A stretch of DNA of 64,000 bases from NCBI GenBank assembly GCA_029582155.1, contig CM055895.1:45404578-45468577 (forward strand). Reading direction: 5' to 3'. This DNA is from Panopea generosa (taxonomy: Eukaryota > Mollusca > Bivalvia > Adapedonta > Hiatellidae). This document shows, in pieces, positions 44,367 through 57,400 of this stretch. Each line of letters starts with the position of its first letter. Within the stretch, counting starts at the first letter, position 1. Below the pieces are notes generated by a model. It made no database searches, was not told the origin of the DNA, and worked only from the letters and a program-made list of their open reading frames with translations. A program made the position numbers and the translations under genes.

Positions 44367-46114
44367 CTCACTAAGAGAATGGAACTCATGTGCTTCGTGT
44401 TGTGGAAATTTAATGTAAATGCGATGTTCCTTAGTCAAGGGCAGTCCATCTGTTAGAGCATTCCTGACAGTATCAGTAACTGCATTTCTTCTTTTCTTGG
44501 TATCATTTTCTAACTACAACATATGATATAAATGATAAATTAGAGTTTTAAAAGTTACCTGCAAATTACTGCAGTTTTATCATATAAGCTTACTGTACAA
44601 AATCAAACAAACATTGTGCCTATATTAGTGATGGGGCATTGGTTCGAAATCTGCAACCATTTATCTGTTGAAATCTGTTAGTAAACTGATGCAACTGATC
44701 GATTATAAACGGTTCCATTTCATTTGGCTTTTTACTTACCGGTATTCAGATTCAGATTGTTCTTGGTCAGAGGTAGGTTTTTATTGACTTTTGTAAACCT
44801 GAAGACCTTCCATACCTCCAATTTAGTCTTACAACAAGGGTGGTTATATATCATCACCTCGTTACTTTCATGTGCCATTTTATGTATTAGAGTTACTTCC
44901 ATTTGCTTATTTAATTCGTACTCACGGCTTTCGTACTTTGAACATTCGTACCGACTATAGACTTTTCCGGATGTTCGCACTTAGATTGGAAAATATTACA
45001 CGATTAGTACATAAACATGAAACTAAACTAACCAAAAAATGTATTTTAATTACTCAAGAGAGAAAACTTTGTTATTTTGACCGACTGATTGACTAAAAGC
45101 AATGACTGAATTATTAAATGTCTCTGATCAATGATTGACTCATTACATGTTGCCGAGCAGTGCTGTAAAAACTAAATAAGAAAACTGCCCTATACATCAT
45201 GTTATGTAGAATTAGAAATCCCTGAAAAGAAGCCACATGATAAAAGAATTATTTAAGCCTAATAGTTACCTTAAAATCTGGAAAACGTATCACTTCCGTC
45301 ATTAAGATCTTTGCAGGACACTGTTTCTTTTTGGAGTTTTGCAGCATCTCTCGTCTCTAATGTGGTATAGGATGATCACCCTTATATAATGTTAGTTAAA
45401 AACACATTATTACTTTATATGTTACTTTTATATTCTCTTCTTAAGAATTTAATACCATTTACTTTCTTTTTCTTTAAATATGATTAATCAAAACAAATTA
45501 TTTATAAACAGAAATAACTGTTTTTTTTATTTATTGTATTTTAAAATAGAAAAGAATTGCAGGTTTATTTTGAAATAAGTATTATATCAATCGTTTCAGC
45601 ATCTAGTATTTTTAGAAACCAGCTTTATAATAAATGTGAGGTTTATATAGCCCAGCTTGGTTGAAAAACTTTATATGAGAAAGTTTGCCAGTTACTTGCA
45701 GAAGACAGTGTTCTCAGATTAATTGAGGTCTTTCTCCAACAATAACATTGGATATGCCCTATAGATTATAATACATGTATGTTATGTATTGATAATGGAG
45801 TTAACCAACCTTATGCATGAGCTATCTTAAGGAATTCAAATGATGACCCACCCTCTGTATATAACAAATATTTTCCTATTGATAATAGTATTGATATAGT
45901 TAACAGAGATCAATTATGAATGTCAAGTATTAGTGGACATGCAAACAAATGTATAATAACATGTTATTTCTTACTGCAAGACCCTTCTGGTGCTCCAAAT
46001 GTTTTCTTTCTTTTATGTTTATCCTTTCCAAACACACATGCCCGTACATAGCGGGACATAATTTGGATGGGAACACCATCATACGGTACCACATTCTCTC
46101 CTACATCCCGAAAT
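44367..46114 (-). pseudogene. CaRF-like DNA-binding module, three exon-like segments
   Basis: Segments 45975-46114, 45270-45356 and 44367-44513. They read FRDVGENVVPYDGVPIQI...RACVFGKDK; then KKKQCPAKILMTEVIRFPDFK (29 codons, acceptor TTAG, donor GTAACT); then LENDTKKRRNAV...HRIYIKFPQHEAHEFHSLSE (49 codons, acceptor TTGTAG, donor GTAAAA). The P-Y-D-G-V-P, C-P-A-x-I and F-P-D-F-K signatures recall calcium-responsive transcription factor-like proteins, a family I remember as multi-copy in invertebrates. The last two segments join in phase; the first does not join the second in phase, so an exon is missing or the copy is damaged. Whether it is one gene with the USP-like exons is unknown: the phase at that junction also fails. 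Confidence 0.5.
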
Positions 46115-47020
46115 CTAATGCGGTTGTTTGGCCCAGATCAACAGGAATCATCTGATAAAATATAAACATAAAAACTATATTATAATTAAACTGTAGTTAA
46201 ATTCCAATACGGGTTCTAAATCTGAACCATGTGAAAGAGATTCTAAAAAATGATATCTTTATTATCTTATCCAGTTTATAGCAAGTTGAACATTGGTTTC
46301 CTTATGTACATGAGAATGTATAACGATATTGTTCGCGGTTGGGAGCGAATATTGAATCCCATATCAGGTGGTGCTTTTTGTGTTTTTCTCCCTTGAATAT
46401 ACAGAAACAGAAGTGAGGGTCTGTTAGGTTTTTTTGCATATGCCATATGGGCCCATTCCTTTTTTTGCATATGCCATATCAGGTTATTGATTTTTTCCAT
46501 ATGCTATTCGAAACATTAATAAGGTTAGGCCAAATAAAAAAAATAGTCTGGTTCAGGTAACGTTGTTAAAAAATGTAGGGGGGGAAGGGATTATTATTAA
46601 TTTTTTTTTTTTTTGCATGGGCTCGACATATTGTTTAGATAGTGAAACTTTCTTCCATCATGTGGTAATTGTACATGTCTTGTGCTTGCTGCTTGCTATA
46701 TAACCATTTTAACCATTTATCCTTTGTAATCCTAACTTCTAGACTAGCTTTTTATGTACCCTTTGCCTTTTAGTCACCCTCTGTGCTATGCTAACCTGCA
46801 TACAGAGTTTGCAAAAGATTTGAGTTTTGTGAATTTTGAAATAGTAACATGTGCGCAAGGTGAGTGGTATTGCACATAACCATATTAGGCATTAGCTAGG
46901 CAACCTTAGTGCACCAAGGACCTAGGGGTTCAGGTTAGAAGAGCACTATCATTTAACCTTTTGTAGCTTTAATAAAACATGTCATAAGAAATGCATAATA
47001 ATACATGTATGAATTAACCC
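46115..47020. other. Intergenic sequence
   Basis: No gene found. It contains a small local duplication of TTTTTTGCATATGCCATAT near 46430-46480 and a poly-T run near 46597. Confidence 0.4.
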
Positions 47021-47250
47021 TTAACCCTTTACCCCATATGCTATCTTTAGACTTGACCACAAGGAGAGAACCTGGTGAAAAAGATGAATATATATGCAAA
47101 AGGAAGATGTTATATTTGATTTGCATTAAAAACAGTGTGGGAAATTGGGCATTTCCTCGTTACGAGCAAATGCTCCCATTTCGCACAATGTTTTCAATAG
47201 TCGTCTGCTACAGAGGCGTTGAAATGCATATTTATGGAGTAAAGGGTTAA
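47021..47250. mobile_element. TTAA-flanked MITE, second subfamily
   Basis: TTAA at 47021-47024 and 47247-47250. The ends are CCCTTTACCCCATA and its inverse TATGGAGTAAAGGG. The interior has an inverted repeat around ATTTCCTCGTTACGAGCAAAT. The ends match the stem-loop MITEs at 8222, 13666 and 16852, but the centre differs. Confidence 0.8.
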
Positions 47251-47530
47251 ACTTAACTCTTCTACAAGCATGATGTTTATAATAGTCATATGCACAGAAT
47301 GCAAAGTAACTTGGTATGTCATCTGAGATCAAAGCTGTTTGCAACTCATACTCTATAATTCCCACAACAAATATTTGTATTCAAAACATTGGGCAGCAGA
47401 TGACAGTATTTGAAGCAAAAGAAAAGTTTAGCAGTGGCCTAAATCCTTTAATAGGATATTTGGGGTTGGTACTTTTTTGAGGTACTTTTCCTTCTATTAA
47501 ATTACTTGTAATAATTGCAAAAAGTATACT

Positions 47531-47784
47531 ACAGTAAAACCTGCTTCTAGAGGCCACCCAAAAGGTGATTAATTTTAGAACTTTATTAAGACAGGTGGCT
47601 GCTTAATGCAGGCTGAAAGTAATGCAGAAAGCTCATACAGCTTTCTGCATTAAAGCAGGCTGAAAGTATTAAATACAGAAAGCTCATACAGGAGCTTCTG
47701 CATTTATAATACTTTCATCCTGCATTTAGCAACCACCTGTCTTTGTATCGGAAGAGTGGCCACTTTTAGAGAGGCTTTACTGTA
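47531..47784. mobile_element. TA-flanked MITE with CAGTAAAACC ends
   Basis: TA then CAGTAAAACCTGCTTCTAGA on the left; TCTAAAAGTGGCCAC-type inverse ending GGCTTTACTG then TA on the right. The interior has nested inverted repeats of CAGAAAGCTCATACAG. The TA target and CAGT ends fit Tc1/mariner/pogo-type non-autonomous elements. Confidence 0.75.
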
Positions 47785-50700
47785 TGCTATTGCTATACTT
47801 AATACATTTCAAAACAAGCAACTGTGTCACTGATTTAAATTTTTGCTATGATACTTTTTCTACCACTACATGTATATTAGTTATGCAGTTTCTTGCCCGG
47901 ATTCATGCCGATATTTTCCCCGGCTGAGGAAAATCATGTCACCCGAGTCGTTTAGGTGTGCCTCTCCTGTTGAACTGTGGAATGTATTTATTCACTTGAA
48001 GTCTACGTCAGTATTGACCAATCAAATAATAGTATTTTACTTTGCAGTATAATAATATGGACTGACAACCAGAGGAGATGCTGATCAGAGAAGCTTAACT
48101 TTAATTTTTCTTAGATTTGCCAAATTTTCTTTGGACAATTGGCTCTCTTTTCAGATCTCTGCATTTTTGACAGATGGGAAGAACAGTTTTGTACATTTTC
48201 TTTAACTCCGCATCTGTCTCGGCTCCCATGTCTGCACAGTAGGCACACAGGTCCTTACGACCAAGGTCGGCGGCATAGTAGCACAGTTCAACAGGAGTGG
48301 CACACTGAATTGTTGGTCGGATCACAACTGAATTTCTCAGCTCCAATGGGGCAGAAGGGGGAAACAAGTATGCCCCACATGAAAATTCATACTCGCTTAG
48401 ACAAGTAGCTAACAGAACCTCTTTTCGTTGGCTTAGCTTTATCTTTGAATAGACAATTCGTGGCTTTCTACATTCAATGCAAATTGCTACTGCACGTGCA
48501 TTTTGACTAGAGAGAGGCACTATTGCCCTGTAAGAGGTTCCCGCCTTAGAATGATTCACCTGACCGCTTTCTGTGGCAGTTCCTTGCTCATCGGGCAGCT
48601 GGTTAATCCTCGGATTACCAACTGGTTCATCAATTGCCGGGTTAGGGTTCCCAGGCCCAGGCTCATGTGTCTTCTTTGCCTTTTGAATTTTAAGTGATGG
48701 TCTGTCCTTTTCAGTGGTTTCTTTCTTTGTTGCCTCATTGTATGGAAGGAAGTGCTCGCCTGTTTCATCCAGTTCAGGTTCTGGGAGCCACAGCAGTTTG
48801 TCTTCTCCAATTTACTTTGGGACACAGCAGCCAGCATCAGCGCATTTTCTGATCTGGAAGGTATATTGCGTCTCCCTACAGTGACTTTTCTTCCAGTCAA
48901 CATACTCAACACATCTGCTTGTATGTGCTTTCTGTAGCTTGTCTAGGTCCAAGGCTGGGAATAGCTCCCTCAAATGTCTCTTCAGCAGATCAATGTCGGC
49001 TTCAGAAACTGGTTCCAAACAATGTATTGGCTCATCCTTTAATGTTAGTCTCATAAATCTGCTTTCAATCAGTGACTGAACTGGTTCAATGGATCCAATC
49101 CATTTTGGCTGCAGTTCTGTGTGTTTCTTCAACAACTCTCTTACTGAGGCCACACCGTTGCACCTTTTCAGCATTTTCTCTGTCTCTTCATCTTGCTTTT
49201 CCCTCTCTGTGGCCACATTCTGTAAACCATAGTTGAGAATGGACATGATTCTCTCTGCGGGGTTCACATAGCTTTGGCCAGGTGTACACCTTGCAGTGAT
49301 AAGCATATCAAGGCCAAGTTCCTGAAACAGACAGATATTGGCACATTTCACTTGTTCCAGTGTATTCCGCTGGTCGGTTCCACCATCAGTGTATTTCAAG
49401 ATAACTTTTGGGCTCTTGTTTTCTAATATTTTTGCAATGTGCACTGCGTGCCTAAATGGAGATGATGCCTGTGTTACAGAGTCATTTACAATCGTTGTCA
49501 CCTGTCCTCTAACAAATGATTGGTTGACAGTCTCGGGTACATTGCACTGCAGTACAACACTTGGTGTCAGTGAAGCAGTTTTCATGTCGTGGTCCAAGCT
49601 TGATAATTCTGTATCCACAGGAGCAATACTCAGACGGCCTCGAACCCCAGTAGAAACTGGTCTATCAGGTTCTCCCACGGGCACCTTGGCCTTGTCATCA
49701 GAACAGAATAAAACTCCGTCATCTTTCAGTTCAACTGCCCTGGATTTAAGGTATTTGAATACGGCTGCACAGTAATGGTCATCAGGATGGGATGCTCTCA
49801 GCTGCCGACGCTGTATTTTGTATTGAACTGGAATTCTTGAGGTGAATGTGAGGGCACTTGACGTATATGGATTTCGAGGTGCAAACTGTAATCGAACCAG
49901 AATCTTTGACGGTATTAGCGTTCCATCCGGGCAAAGACTTGCTGTTTCCTTGATCATGTCAGACAAAGATATCCATCTGGACAAATGTGCTACACCCGTT
50001 CCATGCCGGCGTTCATCGGCAGCAGAAAGGTGTTCTACACGCTCACAAAGTTTTTCAAAGAACAAGTCATATTTGTCATTTGGACGCCCCTTATTCATAT
50101 GCCTTAAATCACTTATAAGTCCGCTTTCTCCAAGGGACATCACATGTAACCTATGTTGCATGTCTGGACTTTCAAAAGCAGCAGCATCTAATGCCAATTC
50201 CGAGTACATGTAATCAATAAGAGCTGGTTGTACTTTTGCTTTATTGGAGACTTTCTTTTTAAACATCTTCTTTTGGGACCTAGTATGGAATTCTTTCAAA
50301 CTAGGTTTCATTCTCTGCACGAGCCGTGCAGCATCAGTCATCATTTCTGCTTTGGACCTATTGTCGGGCACATGTGAAATAATAAATGTCGTACCAACCC
50401 CTCCCCCAGGACAGTATTTGACAACATCCACAGAAGCACTCAATTGCAAATTGTCAAAAAAACGAAATCTCTGCATAGCATTCTCAAATGGCTTATCAAT
50501 ATGTAAATCCTCATCAAATAACACAGGATTTCCAATGTCAACATTTGTCACAGCTTTGTCAAGCAATTTGTATGTCTTTAACAACAGATAAAACAGATTT
50601 TTTGCAATGATAAACAGATGCATTTTGATCAACAGTTCTACATGGATGTGGGAGATCCTTATTCTTTGTACTTGTGTTTGCTTGACTGACTAAGTATTGT

Positions 50701-51015
50701 TCATAAGAAGACAGACATAATGCAAGAGCTGCAATACATGAATGTAGTTTTGGCCAGTTCCCTACAGTGGAGTTCACATATGGTTTGTCCATTAAACTAA
50801 AAAGACAGTCTGCATGCCCCTTTAGAGCAGTGCCTGTCATTGGCTGGCATTTCTGTTTTTTTCTTTTCCTCTCGTTGTAACCCGATAATTGATCGAACGG
50901 CGCTGGGACGGGTTGCACGTCTTTCTGCTTCTTGGATGTAGAGTTGATTGTCTCCATCTGATTGGTTATGTACCATACTACATTGGTCAAGACCTGAAAT
51001 GAAAACAAGTCTCAT

Positions 51016-51231
51016 TTAACCCATATCCTACTGTTTGCAACCATAGTTTTATATGCAAACAGCATGAACACGAATGAGATGCCGAACAACTCGGTGTCTC
51101 ATATTTGCCCAAACAGTTCGACAGTCAGCCAATACTGTGACCATGACTGGCGCGAATCGGTGAAAGTTGAAAATGAACTGCTATGAGAAACCGTGTATGC
51201 GCAAAAGTTTGTGTTGTGTTAAAAGGGTTAA
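51016..51231. mobile_element. Possible TTAA-flanked MITE in an intron of the DDE-like gene
   Basis: TTAA at 51016-51019 with CCCATATCC following, and AAAAGGG then TTAA at 51228-51231. Only the CCC/GGG ends clearly match, so this is tentative. It starts 23 bp beyond the exon border at 50993. Confidence 0.35.
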
Positions 51232-51594
51232 CACAACCAAGCTGTTACTAGAAAACAAAGTTTTAAATACTTTTAAATATGGAAACATTCCGAGTGGTAT
51301 AGTGCAACCGACAGTTTCAAGTCCTGAGATGAAAATTTATACTGGCTATTGAAATATTAAATCAAATTCAAACAATTCGAAAATAAAGATTGTGTGTTTT
51401 GAAAGTATAAATATGTGAATGGTGGTTAATTCTAATTCTGGTAAAAGGAAATTATTCTATTTATAATGTTTATTAAACACTAAATAATGACCAGTGATTT
51501 TACTAATACATAACATATGAAAGAATGTGTATACCAAAGTGTTAATTTTCATAGGGTTTAGTATATAAAAACAAGACTATGTTTTAAATAGTAA

Positions 51595-51805
51595 TACAGT
51601 CGAAACTCGATCGTTCGAATTCGATAACTCGGAATTCCTGATTTATAGTCGAATTTATTAGCTTAACCAAAATTACGTTTCATTGCTTTCTGTACTAGCA
51701 TCATGGTTGTGGGGGCTATTTTTACAAGTCCGAAGTGTGAATTTCAGGTGATTCGGGCTTGTAAAAATAGTCCACACAACTTCGAACTATCGAGATTTCA
51801 CTGTA
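51595..51805. mobile_element. TA-flanked MITE, pogo/Tigger-like ends
   Basis: TA then CAGTCGAAACTCGATCGTTC at 51597. The right end is GAACTATCGAGATTTCACTG to 51803, then TA. There is an internal inverted pair, CTATTTTTACAAGTCCGAA and TTCGGGCTTGTAAAAATAG. About 207 bp. Confidence 0.8.
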
Positions 51806-51879
51806 GTATTATTTTACAAATACAGCTACACATACTATTAATTTCTGCCTAGAAAGCCAGCCACCACAAAATGCACCGA

Positions 51880-52305
51880 ATGGGCAGTGTCAAGCAATAA
51901 GGTTCTTTTATGGCTTTTTGTGTTTGCAACTAGCCAATCATGCATTCTGATCAGGACCTACTTAGCCCAATCTTGCATTCTGATCAGGACCTATCTGTTC
52001 AGATGTCACATTCTACACATGTCACTATGGAAAATGGATCATTTGCTTATTTTCCTCCACACAAGTACCTTTTAGCGCCTCTGTAGCAGATGACATTTGA
52101 AAACAGTGTGGGAAATGGAGCATTTGCTTGTTTGTAAACAGTGTGGGAAATGGAGCATTTCCTCATTTACAAGCAATTTCCCACACTGTTTTCAAATGCT
52201 GTTTGCTACAGAGGCGCTAAAAGGCGCTTGTGTGGAGGAAAGGGCTATGCCATTACAGCACAGGCCCCATAAAGTCATACAGTTGCCTTTGCTTGACACT
52301 GCTCA
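51880..52305. mobile_element. 430-bp palindromic element
   Basis: The outer arms GGCAGTGTCAAGCAATAAGG and its inverse (TTGCTTGACACTGCTC near 52287-52303) enclose a stronger inner palindrome at 52050-52245: CCTCCACACAAGTACCTTTT, AGCGCCTCTGTAGCA, AAACAGTGTGGGAAAT and their inverses. Part of the left arm is duplicated (GTGTGGGAAATGGAGCATTT twice). The short frame at 52097-52384 is not a gene. Confidence 0.65.
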
Positions 52306-53579
52306 ATCTAAAGTTACATACACTGATTATATGCACAGCTTTATGAAAAGAAACCATGCCCGCAACCATATTACAAACAGGTGAATATAAAGCAGGATGA
52401 ATAGTGATCTATATTAATATTTGTGACAGCTAAATATGGATTGTATACATACATATGTTCCAGTTGCTCCATCTGTATTTAATAATTAAAATCAAAATTC
52501 AATGAGGAAACTATTGCTATTAATTTTCTATTGAAATACAATTTTTATAAATTGTATCATTAAACATTAATATTCATATATTTTAAAGCACCTTTCAACG
52601 CCGTTGCTGTCAGAGTATACCCAGTTATTTTACAGTAACAACCTTCAGGAATTCAAAATTATTGTTTTCAATTTACCCGATTAATTAAATTCAATTAATG
52701 CTCAAAACCAACTTAATGTAAAACAGCATTATTGAATTTAATCAATTGGGTAATACAGTATACTCAACCTGTTTGTAAATACACACCTGCACAAAGTACC
52801 TTCCATCTGTCTCGGCCGTGTCCTTAGGGAATTTTGCATCCATTCTATCGCACAGGTCTATGATGTCATTATACAGCTCATCCTTTCGGTTCAGTCCAGT
52901 TTGCACCCCAGCACTATAGGAAACAAGATTAAAAACAAATTATTATAATTTGAAAATGCTAAAATTTCATTTTAAATTGTGATATAAATTCCAACAGTAC
53001 TGCAACATGTTTTGGGTAGCAATTTGAGCTTCTATTAAATTGGGAACTTTGCCTTGAATTAGAAGGAAAAGACATTTTTTGCATTGAGAATAACTCAAAT
53101 TTTAACATGAAAGTGTTAAAGCATAAACCTGTGACAGTATGAATAAAACCCGTGACAATACCGTCACGGGCGTCACAGGTTTTAGTAGATCTGAAAAACA
53201 TCTTGCATTTATATTATTTATATTAAAATGACCTTGATGTCCTCTTTGTTGGCAATGCTCTGCCCCCCATCATCAGCATTTGGAAGGCATTCACGGTTTT
53301 GGCAGTGGCTTCTGCTGAGGCCGCTTGCAAGACAGACACAACATCTCCTGACAGCACAGAGGCACAGGCTATTCGCAAGACTTTCACGCCAAATGGTCCG
53401 ATAATGTCACCAAGGGGTACGGTTCCATCAATCTGAAATCATCAATATTTAACATTTAAATACTTTAATGAAAATAAAGAATCTCTCTATAATCTGCACA
53501 GTCCCAGATCATCCTACACAACCGCGAGATCATGGGCCTATATGTATTTTAAAACATCTATGGAGTTTATTATTAGCTT

Positions 53580-53627
53580 TTGAAAACATTATGGGAAATG
53601 CTCCATTCCCATATTATGTTTTCAAAA
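53580..53627. repeat. Short hairpin, MITE remnant
   Basis: TTGAAAACATTATGGGAAATG pairs with CATTCCCATATTATGTTTTC. Similar in sequence to the inner arm of the palindrome at 52050-52245. Confidence 0.5.
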
Positions 53628-54003
53628 CCATTCAAAATTGGCATTTTTGTCTCAGAGATGATTTTCTTCAAACTAAATATAAAGGTATATAGCATATAAT
53701 GAAATGTTCTAAATATAGTGTATCAGGTATTTAAATGGGTTATTATAAACCCTGTAGCTAATAAATATTCATGCAAGACTCCACCTACTTTGTATACTGC
53801 AGCCAAGTTCTGAAGCTCTTGGTTGGTGGTGGGTGGGGAAGTTTTGTTTTAATGTGTATGGTGGTTATGGAGGCATGATCTTTCTTGTTTATTTTTTTTC
53901 AAATCTGGTCACATGAAAATGCGATTTATCCACCTCGATAGTATTAATTTACACTTTTTCTTTTATATAAAATATGTGAACAGAAATGTTCGAAACAAAC
54001 CTC

Positions 54004-54318
54004 TCAAAACGATGCCCCTTGTAGCGCCGTAGAAACTTCGTACTTTAGGACAACACGTTTTACATCTACAGCACCATGTATCTCGTGGAATATTTGATCA
54101 GGCGTGCAAACATTTTTGACTGATTTCATGAGCTGGCGCTCGCCGTGGTGATCGCATTTTAATAGTTTAATTGCGATCACAGTTGAAGAACCGACAGAGG
54201 TATAATAGCAGCTCATTTTTTGAACCATAGCCTCAAACGTTAGCCTCTGTTGAAATTTTAACTGGGGACCAGTTTGTAATTGTTCTGCGTGCTCTTCAAT
54301 TGGAGGTACAGAAAACAT
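54004..54318 (-). CDS. Unrecognised 104-residue open frame, possible first exon
   Basis: I do not recognise the product. It begins MFSVPPIEEHAEQLQTGP and ends KYEVSTALQGASF. Its base composition is richer in G+C than its surroundings, which favours coding. It lies about 570 bp upstream of the first DDE-like exon on the same strand and could be that gene's 5' exon, but the nearest donor (GAGAG|GTTTGT) lies after the stop, so the link is not proven. Confidence 0.3.
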   Translation of the reverse strand: MFSVPPIEEHAEQLQTGPQLKFQQRLTFEAMVQKMSCYYTSVGSSTVIAIKLLKCDHHGERQLMKSVKNVCTPDQIFHEIHGAVDVKRVVLKYEVSTALQGASF

Positions 54319-54479
54319 ACAATTTTATAGTCACGATCATTGGGTGCTTACATTTGAATTAAAAGCAAATACTATGCCGAATACCGGTAAGAAAAAATGC
54401 AAGAAAGACGAAAACAAGAGTAAGATAACATGTTTTTAAGTTTATAAACGATGAATCAAATATTCGAAAAAGAGATATC

Positions 54480-57400
54480 ACAAAGTTGAAACTAATAAGT
54501 GATATCATTTATTCAAGTAGTTGAAATCAGTTATTCATTTCAGATAGTTGATATCACTTATTCATTTAAAAAAAGGTGATATCACTTATTCAAATGTGTG
54601 ATAAGAACTATATGTGATTTGACTCATTTAATTGTTTCAAATAGGTGATATCACCTATGTAAAAAGGTTGATATAACTTATAAATTATACCAATTATTTT
54701 TTGAATGATCAGGTGATATCACATATTTAATACGTGATATCATATAATTTCCTATTTGAAACTAATGTATGGGGTGCCGTTTTACTATCTAACTTCAATG
54801 AGTGATATCATTCATTTGAATAGGTGATGTCATTCATTCGTATAGGTGATATCACTTAATTGAATAAGTGATATCACTTATTTGAATAGGTGATATCACT
54901 TATTCAAATGAAGGTATCACCTATTCAAATAAGTGATATTTAATAAGGGATATCATCTAATTTGTTTCAAATAGGTGATATGACTTATTCAATTAAGTGA
55001 TATCACTTATACCAACAGTTGATATCCCTTATTCGAGTGAGTGATATCACCTATTTGAATGAGTGATATCACCTATTCGAATTAGTGATATTTAATAAGT
55101 GATGTCATCTAATTTCCTATTTGAAACTAATGTATGGGATGCTGTTCTACTATTTTACCTCGATAAGTGGTATCACTCAATTGAATAGATGATATCACTC
55201 ATTTGAATAAGTGATATCACTTATTTGATCGAGTGATATCACCTTATCGAAATTAATAAGTGATATCACTTATTCATATGAGTGATTTTACCTATTCGAG
55301 TGATATCACTTATGAGAGTAAGTGATATCACTTATTCGTTTCATATAGGTTATATGACTTTTTCGATAAAGTGATATCACTCAGTTGAGATGATATCACT
55401 AATTTGAATAGGTGATATCACTTATTCGATTGAGTGATATCATCTATTCAATTGAGTGAAATCACCTTTTCAACTGAGTGATACCTATTATTCGAATAGG
55501 TGATATCACTAAATCGAATGAGTGATATCATCTATTAAAATTATTTATATCACCTATTCGAATAAGTGATATTTTATAAGGGATATCATCTTATTTCCTA
55601 TTTGAAACTAATATATGGGGTGCCGTTTTACTATTTAATCTCGATAAGTGGTATCACTCAATTGAATAGATGATATCAATCATTTGAATAAGTGATGTCA
55701 CTTATTGGATTGAGTGATATCACCTATTCGAAAATAATAAGTGATATCACTTTTTCGAATGGGTGATATCACCTATTCCAGTAAATTATATCACTTATTC
55801 GAGTAAGTGATATCACTAATTTGTTTCAAATAGGTTATATGACATATTCCATTAATTGTTCTATTCAATTGAATGAAATCACCTTTACAAATGAGTGATA
55901 TCACTTATTTGAATAGGTGATACTGCTTATTTGAATAGATGATATCACCTATTCAAATTAGTGATATCACCTATTCGCATAAGTGATATTTAAAAAGAGA
56001 TATCATCTTATTTCCTATTTGAAACTGATGTGTGGGGTGCCGTTTTACTATTCAACCTCGATAAGTGGTATCACTTATTCGAATAGGTGATATCACTCAT
56101 TTGAAAAGATGATATCACTCAATCGAATATCACTTATACAAATAAGTGATATTACCTATTCGAGTAAGTGATATCACTTATTCGAGTAAGTGATATCACT
56201 AATTCGTTTCAAATAGGTAAAGTGACATCACTCAACCAAATAGATGATATCACTCATTCAAATAAGTGATTTCACTTATTGGATTGAGTGATATCTATTC
56301 AATTGAGTGATATCACTTATTTGAATAGGTGATATCACTTAATAGAAAGAGTGATATCACCTATTCGAATAAGTGATATTCAATAAGGGATATCATTTAA
56401 TTTCCTATGGATTGCCGTTTTACTATTTTAACTCGATAAGTGGTATCACTCAACTGAATAGAATAGATTTGAAATTAATTAGTGATATCACTTATTCGAA
56501 TAAGTGATATCACTAATTCGTTGCAAATAGGTGATATGCCTAATTTGATTAAGTGATATCACTCAATTGAATAGATGATATCAATCATTTGAATAAGTGA
56601 TATCACTTATTCCATTGATTGATATCACCTATTTGAATGAGTGATATCGCTTATTCCAAACAAATCAGTGATATAACTTATTCGAATAGGTGATATTGCT
56701 TATTTGATTTATCAAGCAAGAAAAAACAGATGGATCCCTGCTTAAATGATTCAGCCGATATATGTTATCCAGCATTGGATATATGATACTCAGCCCCAAA
56801 AATGGTAAAACGGCACCCCATTCTAATGATGATATTACTTATTCGAATTGTTGGTATCACTTACTTTTTTAAATAGGTGGTAAGCCTGTAACTTATTCCA
56901 ACTTATTCCAATACTTAAGCTGGGTGCGATTATCTCAGTTGGTTATGCATCTGACGATCAATCCAAGGGTCGTGAGTTCGAATCCCCGCCCGGCAACAGT
57001 CTCCATGGTGATTTATACACAACATTGTGTCTGATTATCATTTGTCTTTCACCACGTATTCAAGTGGGAAGGTTATCAGTTACTTGCAGAGATGGTGTGT
57101 GCTCGAGTACTGGTTAACCTTTCAGGATCCCAGGAAATAGTGGTTAGGTTAGCCCTTGATGCCATAAAATGACGCTAAATATTCAATCAATCAATTCAAT
57201 CAATTAGATATTAATATCACATATTTGAATAAATAATATAATCTATTTGAAATAAATGAATGAGTGATATCAACTATTTGGATAAGTGATATCACTCATT
57301 TTTCTAAAAGGTGATTATCACTTATTCAAAATGGGTGATGATTAAAATAATCATTTATTTGAATAAGTGATATCATTTATATGGTTAAAAAGTAAAATGG

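Larger units (their letters stand above)
48101..53432 (-). pseudogene. Uncharacterised DDE-transposase-like multi-exon gene, damaged
   Basis: Three exons in matching phase: 53233-53432 (IDGTVPLGDIIGPFGV..., 66 codons plus AG), 52787-52913 (AGVQTGLNRKDELYND...GRYFVQ) and 48101-50993 (TAA at 48103-48101). The long exon holds YTDGGTDQRN and, 50 residues on, NPAERIMSILN, a D...E arrangement like an RNase-H-fold transposase. It ends in a Cys-rich tail (CIEC, FSCG, CAYC, CQKC) closing QRKFGKSKKN. Lesions: a frame change between about 50560 and 50650, and TAA at 48814-48812 after CCVPK, with the same frame continuing as IGEDKLLWLPEPELDETG. I recall this protein type as repeated in invertebrate genomes but know no function. 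No terminal repeats were found, so it may be a host gene family or a decayed transposon. Confidence 0.6.

Noticed and set aside
48556-48912. 118-codon - strand frame between the two DDE-like frames
   Set aside because: It is out of frame with the gene. The gene's own frame continues through the same DNA after one TAA, giving the sensible linker GEDKLLWLPEPELDETG.
52097-52384. 95-codon + strand frame
   Set aside because: It is translated from a palindromic element with duplicated arms.
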